Of a stretch of DNA of 7,756 nucleotides, positions 6,397 through 7,756 are shown one piece after another. The DNA comes from Brevundimonas sp. UBA7534 (lineage in GTDB: Bacteria > Pseudomonadota > Alphaproteobacteria > Caulobacterales > Caulobacteraceae), in assembly GCF_002479325.1 (NCBI RefSeq), contig NZ_DLMO01000058.1:1-7756 (forward strand). Direction: 5' to 3'. The first letter of the stretch is position 1; every line of letters starts with the position of its first letter. A program made the translations under genes and the position numbers. The notes under the pieces are model-generated. The model did not search any database. It had not been told where the DNA came from and was given only the letters and a program-made list of their open reading frames with translations.

Positions 6397-6600
6397 ATGA
6401 CCGACAACAAGCCGCCCGTCCTGAAGAACCCCCGTCGCATGCTGAAGCTGTTGGGCGTGCTGCTGGGCGTGTTCGTCCTGCTGTACATCGGCGTCGCCGC
6501 CACCGCCTTCCTGCGCACCCAGGGCGGTGACGACCAGCGTCCGATGGGCGGCGATACGCAGTCGCCGGTGGAGGCCGCCCATCCGCCGACGTCAGGTTGA
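6397..6600 (+). CDS. Small single-pass membrane protein, unknown function
   Basis: 67 residues from the ATG. After a short basic N-terminus (MTDNKPPVLKNPRR) comes one hydrophobic span (about 15-41, including LLGVLLGVFVLLYIGVAA), then a polar, Pro/Gly-rich tail, so the tail is probably periplasmic by the positive-inside rule. I do not recognise the family. The frame is also open from a GTG at 6340, which would give 86 residues and a 22-base overlap with the upstream gene. The ATG is preferred because the extra segment adds no domain, but its ribosome site is poor: GGAG lies about 13 bases away. It sits directly behind the membrane-synthase gene on the same strand and its 3' end overlaps ispDF by 9 bases. 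A possible role as a small partner of the upstream membrane protein is inference only. Confidence 0.65.
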   Translation: MTDNKPPVLKNPRRMLKLLGVLLGVFVLLYIGVAATAFLRTQGGDDQRPMGGDTQSPVEAAHPPTSG

Positions 6601-7734
6601 TGCGGGCAGATCCACGGTGACGACGGCCTGAGCGGCCAAGCCTTCACCCCGGCCGGTGAAGCCTAACCCCTCGGTCGTCGTGGCTTTCACGCTGACGGCG
6701 TCGAGCGGCAATCCCAGCAGGTCGGCGATGCGCTGGCGCATCGCATCCCGGTGCGACTTCACCTTCGGCCGTTCACAGATCAGGGTCACGTCCACGTTGA
6801 CGATGCGGCCCCCGCGCGCCTTTACCCGTTCAGCGGCGTGAACCAGGAAGCGGTCTGACGACGCGCCCTTCCACTTTGGATCGGTCGGCGGGAAGTGGTC
6901 GCCGATGTCTCCGTCTGCGATGGCCCCCAGCAGGGCGTCGGTCAGGGCGTGCAGACCGGCGTCGGCGTCCGAATGGCCGATCAGCGTCTGGTCGTGCGGC
7001 ACCTCGATCCCGCATAGCCAGACGGATCCGCCCGGACCCCACCGATGGACGTCATAGCCCGATCCGATGCGGATCTGGCGGGGGAGCAGGGCCTCGGCCA
7101 TGGCGAAATCCTCTGGATAGGTCAGCTTCATCAGGCGCGGGTCGCCGGCCACAAGGGCCACCCGGCCACCGTGTCGCTGTACGACCTCTGCCTCGTCAGC
7201 GGGCGGCTGCTCGTCGGCCCAGGCGGCGTAGGCCAGCTCGATGACGCTGCGCTTGAATGCCTGAGGGGTTTGCGCGCGCCAGAGCCCCTCGCGGTCGGCT
7301 ACGCCCTCCATGGTCCCCGCTGGTCCCCGACGGAGGCTGTCGGCCACCGGCAGGGCGGGCAAGGCGCCGTCATGCGTTTCCAGCGCCTCAAGCAGGCGCT
7401 GAACAACCGCCTTGGGCAATAGGGGGCGCGCCGCGTCGTGGATCAGAACCGGCTGGCCTGGCGGACAGGCCAGGGCGGCCAGACCCGCGCGCACGGAAGC
7501 GGCCCGCGTCGATCCGCCCACGACCCCGCGCCATCCTTCTAGCCCTGCCAGTGTTTCCCGTGCCCGTGCTTCGGCGCCGGGAGCCAGCACGACCACGATT
7601 TCTTCGGCCCCCGCGGCCCGCAGCGCCTCGAAGGAGTGACGCAGCACGGGCTGCCCGCCCAAGTCGCGCCACTGCTTGTCCCCGCCGGCGCGAGAGCCCG
7701 ATCCGGCCGCGACGATGATGTCTGAAAACCTCAT
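6592..7734 (-). CDS. ispDF: Bifunctional IspDF: MEP cytidylyltransferase / 2-C-methyl-D-erythritol 2,4-cyclodiphosphate synthase
   Basis: 380 residues, a normal length for the fusion found in alpha- and epsilonproteobacteria. It catalyses two non-consecutive cytoplasmic steps of the MEP isoprenoid pathway; IspE supplies the step between. The IspD part (1 to about 220) has AAGSGSRAGGDKQ (9-21, CTP loop with Arg15 and Lys20), DAARP (100-104), PVADS (129-133), QTPQAF (155-160) and KLTYPEDF (203-210). The IspF part (about 222-380) has GSGYDVHRW (224-232, metal ligands Asp228 and His230), GHSDADAGLHALTDALLGA (253-271, third metal ligand His262), DIGDHFPPTD (276-285) and ATTTEGLGFTGRGEG (351-365). 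All expected catalytic motifs are present, so both activities should be intact. ATG at 7734 is preceded by AGAAGG four bases upstream. Only 22 bases of its upstream region are in the window. Confidence 0.97.
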   Translation of the reverse strand: MRFSDIIVAAGSGSRAGGDKQWRDLGGQPVLRHSFEALRAAGAEEIVVVLAPGAEARARETLAGLEGWRGVVGGSTRAASVRAGLAALACPPGQPVLIHDAARPLLPKAVVQRLLEALETHDGALPALPVADSLRRGPAGTMEGVADREGLWRAQTPQAFKRSVIELAYAAWADEQPPADEAEVVQRHGGRVALVAGDPRLMKLTYPEDFAMAEALLPRQIRIGSGYDVHRWGPGGSVWLCGIEVPHDQTLIGHSDADAGLHALTDALLGAIADGDIGDHFPPTDPKWKGASSDRFLVHAAERVKARGGRIVNVDVTLICERPKVKSHRDAMRQRIADLLGLPLDAVSVKATTTEGLGFTGRGEGLAAQAVVTVDLPAST

Positions 7735-7738
7735 GTCG

Positions 7739-7744
7739 CCTTCT
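7739..7744 (-). promoter_or_regulatory. Ribosome-binding site of ispDF
   Basis: AGAAGG on the minus strand, separated by CGAC from the ATG at 7734. It is the clearest Shine-Dalgarno sequence among the minus-strand genes here and confirms the ispDF start. The promoter is outside the window or in its last bases. Confidence 0.7.
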
Positions 7745-7756
7745 AGAGCGCGCGCC

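Overview
The window is high-GC, densely packed chromosomal DNA from an alphaproteobacterium, most likely a member of the Caulobacterales (Brevundimonas or Caulobacter type). The evidence is the fused ispDF gene, the strong G/C third-position bias, TTG/GTG starts, and a PleD/PopA-like two-receiver protein with a dead GGDEF domain, an architecture best known from Caulobacter. I see no mobile element, CRISPR array, tRNA or rRNA. Genes fill almost everything; the only intergenic stretch above 100 bases is the 134-base gap between the two divergent genes near 2.3 kb.

Layout. (1) 1-870 (+): the C-terminal 289 residues of Mfd, the transcription-repair coupling factor. (2) 874-2247 (-): a PopA-like protein with receiver, degenerate receiver and catalytically dead GGDEF, but an intact c-di-GMP inhibitory-site motif; it ends tail-to-tail with mfd, 3 bases apart. 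(3) 2382-3326 (+): a YihY/BrkB-family inner-membrane protein starting at TTG, preceded by a possible 19-codon leader ORF whose stop overlaps that TTG. (4) 3534-4022 and 3280-3537 (-): a stand-alone CinA C-terminal domain (NMN deamidase, PncC type) and a TusA-family protein, overlapping by GTGA and clearly one transcription unit; the TusA gene also overlaps the yihY tail antiparallel by 47 bases. (5) 4064-6361 and 6397-6600 (+): a 765-residue membrane protein fused to a spermidine-synthase-like Rossmann domain, then a small single-pass membrane protein. (6) 6592-7734 (-): bifunctional IspDF of the MEP isoprenoid pathway, tail-overlapping the small gene by 9 bases.

The genes do not form one pathway. 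Mfd (repair), IspDF (isoprenoids) and PncC (NAD recycling) are housekeeping. The PopA-like protein is a probable c-di-GMP effector tied to cell-cycle control. The YihY protein, the TusA paralog, the fused membrane/synthase protein and the small membrane protein have no firm substrate. The most interesting signals are the dead GGDEF with conserved ligand-binding residues, the possible leader ORF coupled to yihY, and the membrane-fused synthase with its small neighbour. I found no convincing evidence of a wholly new multi-gene system.
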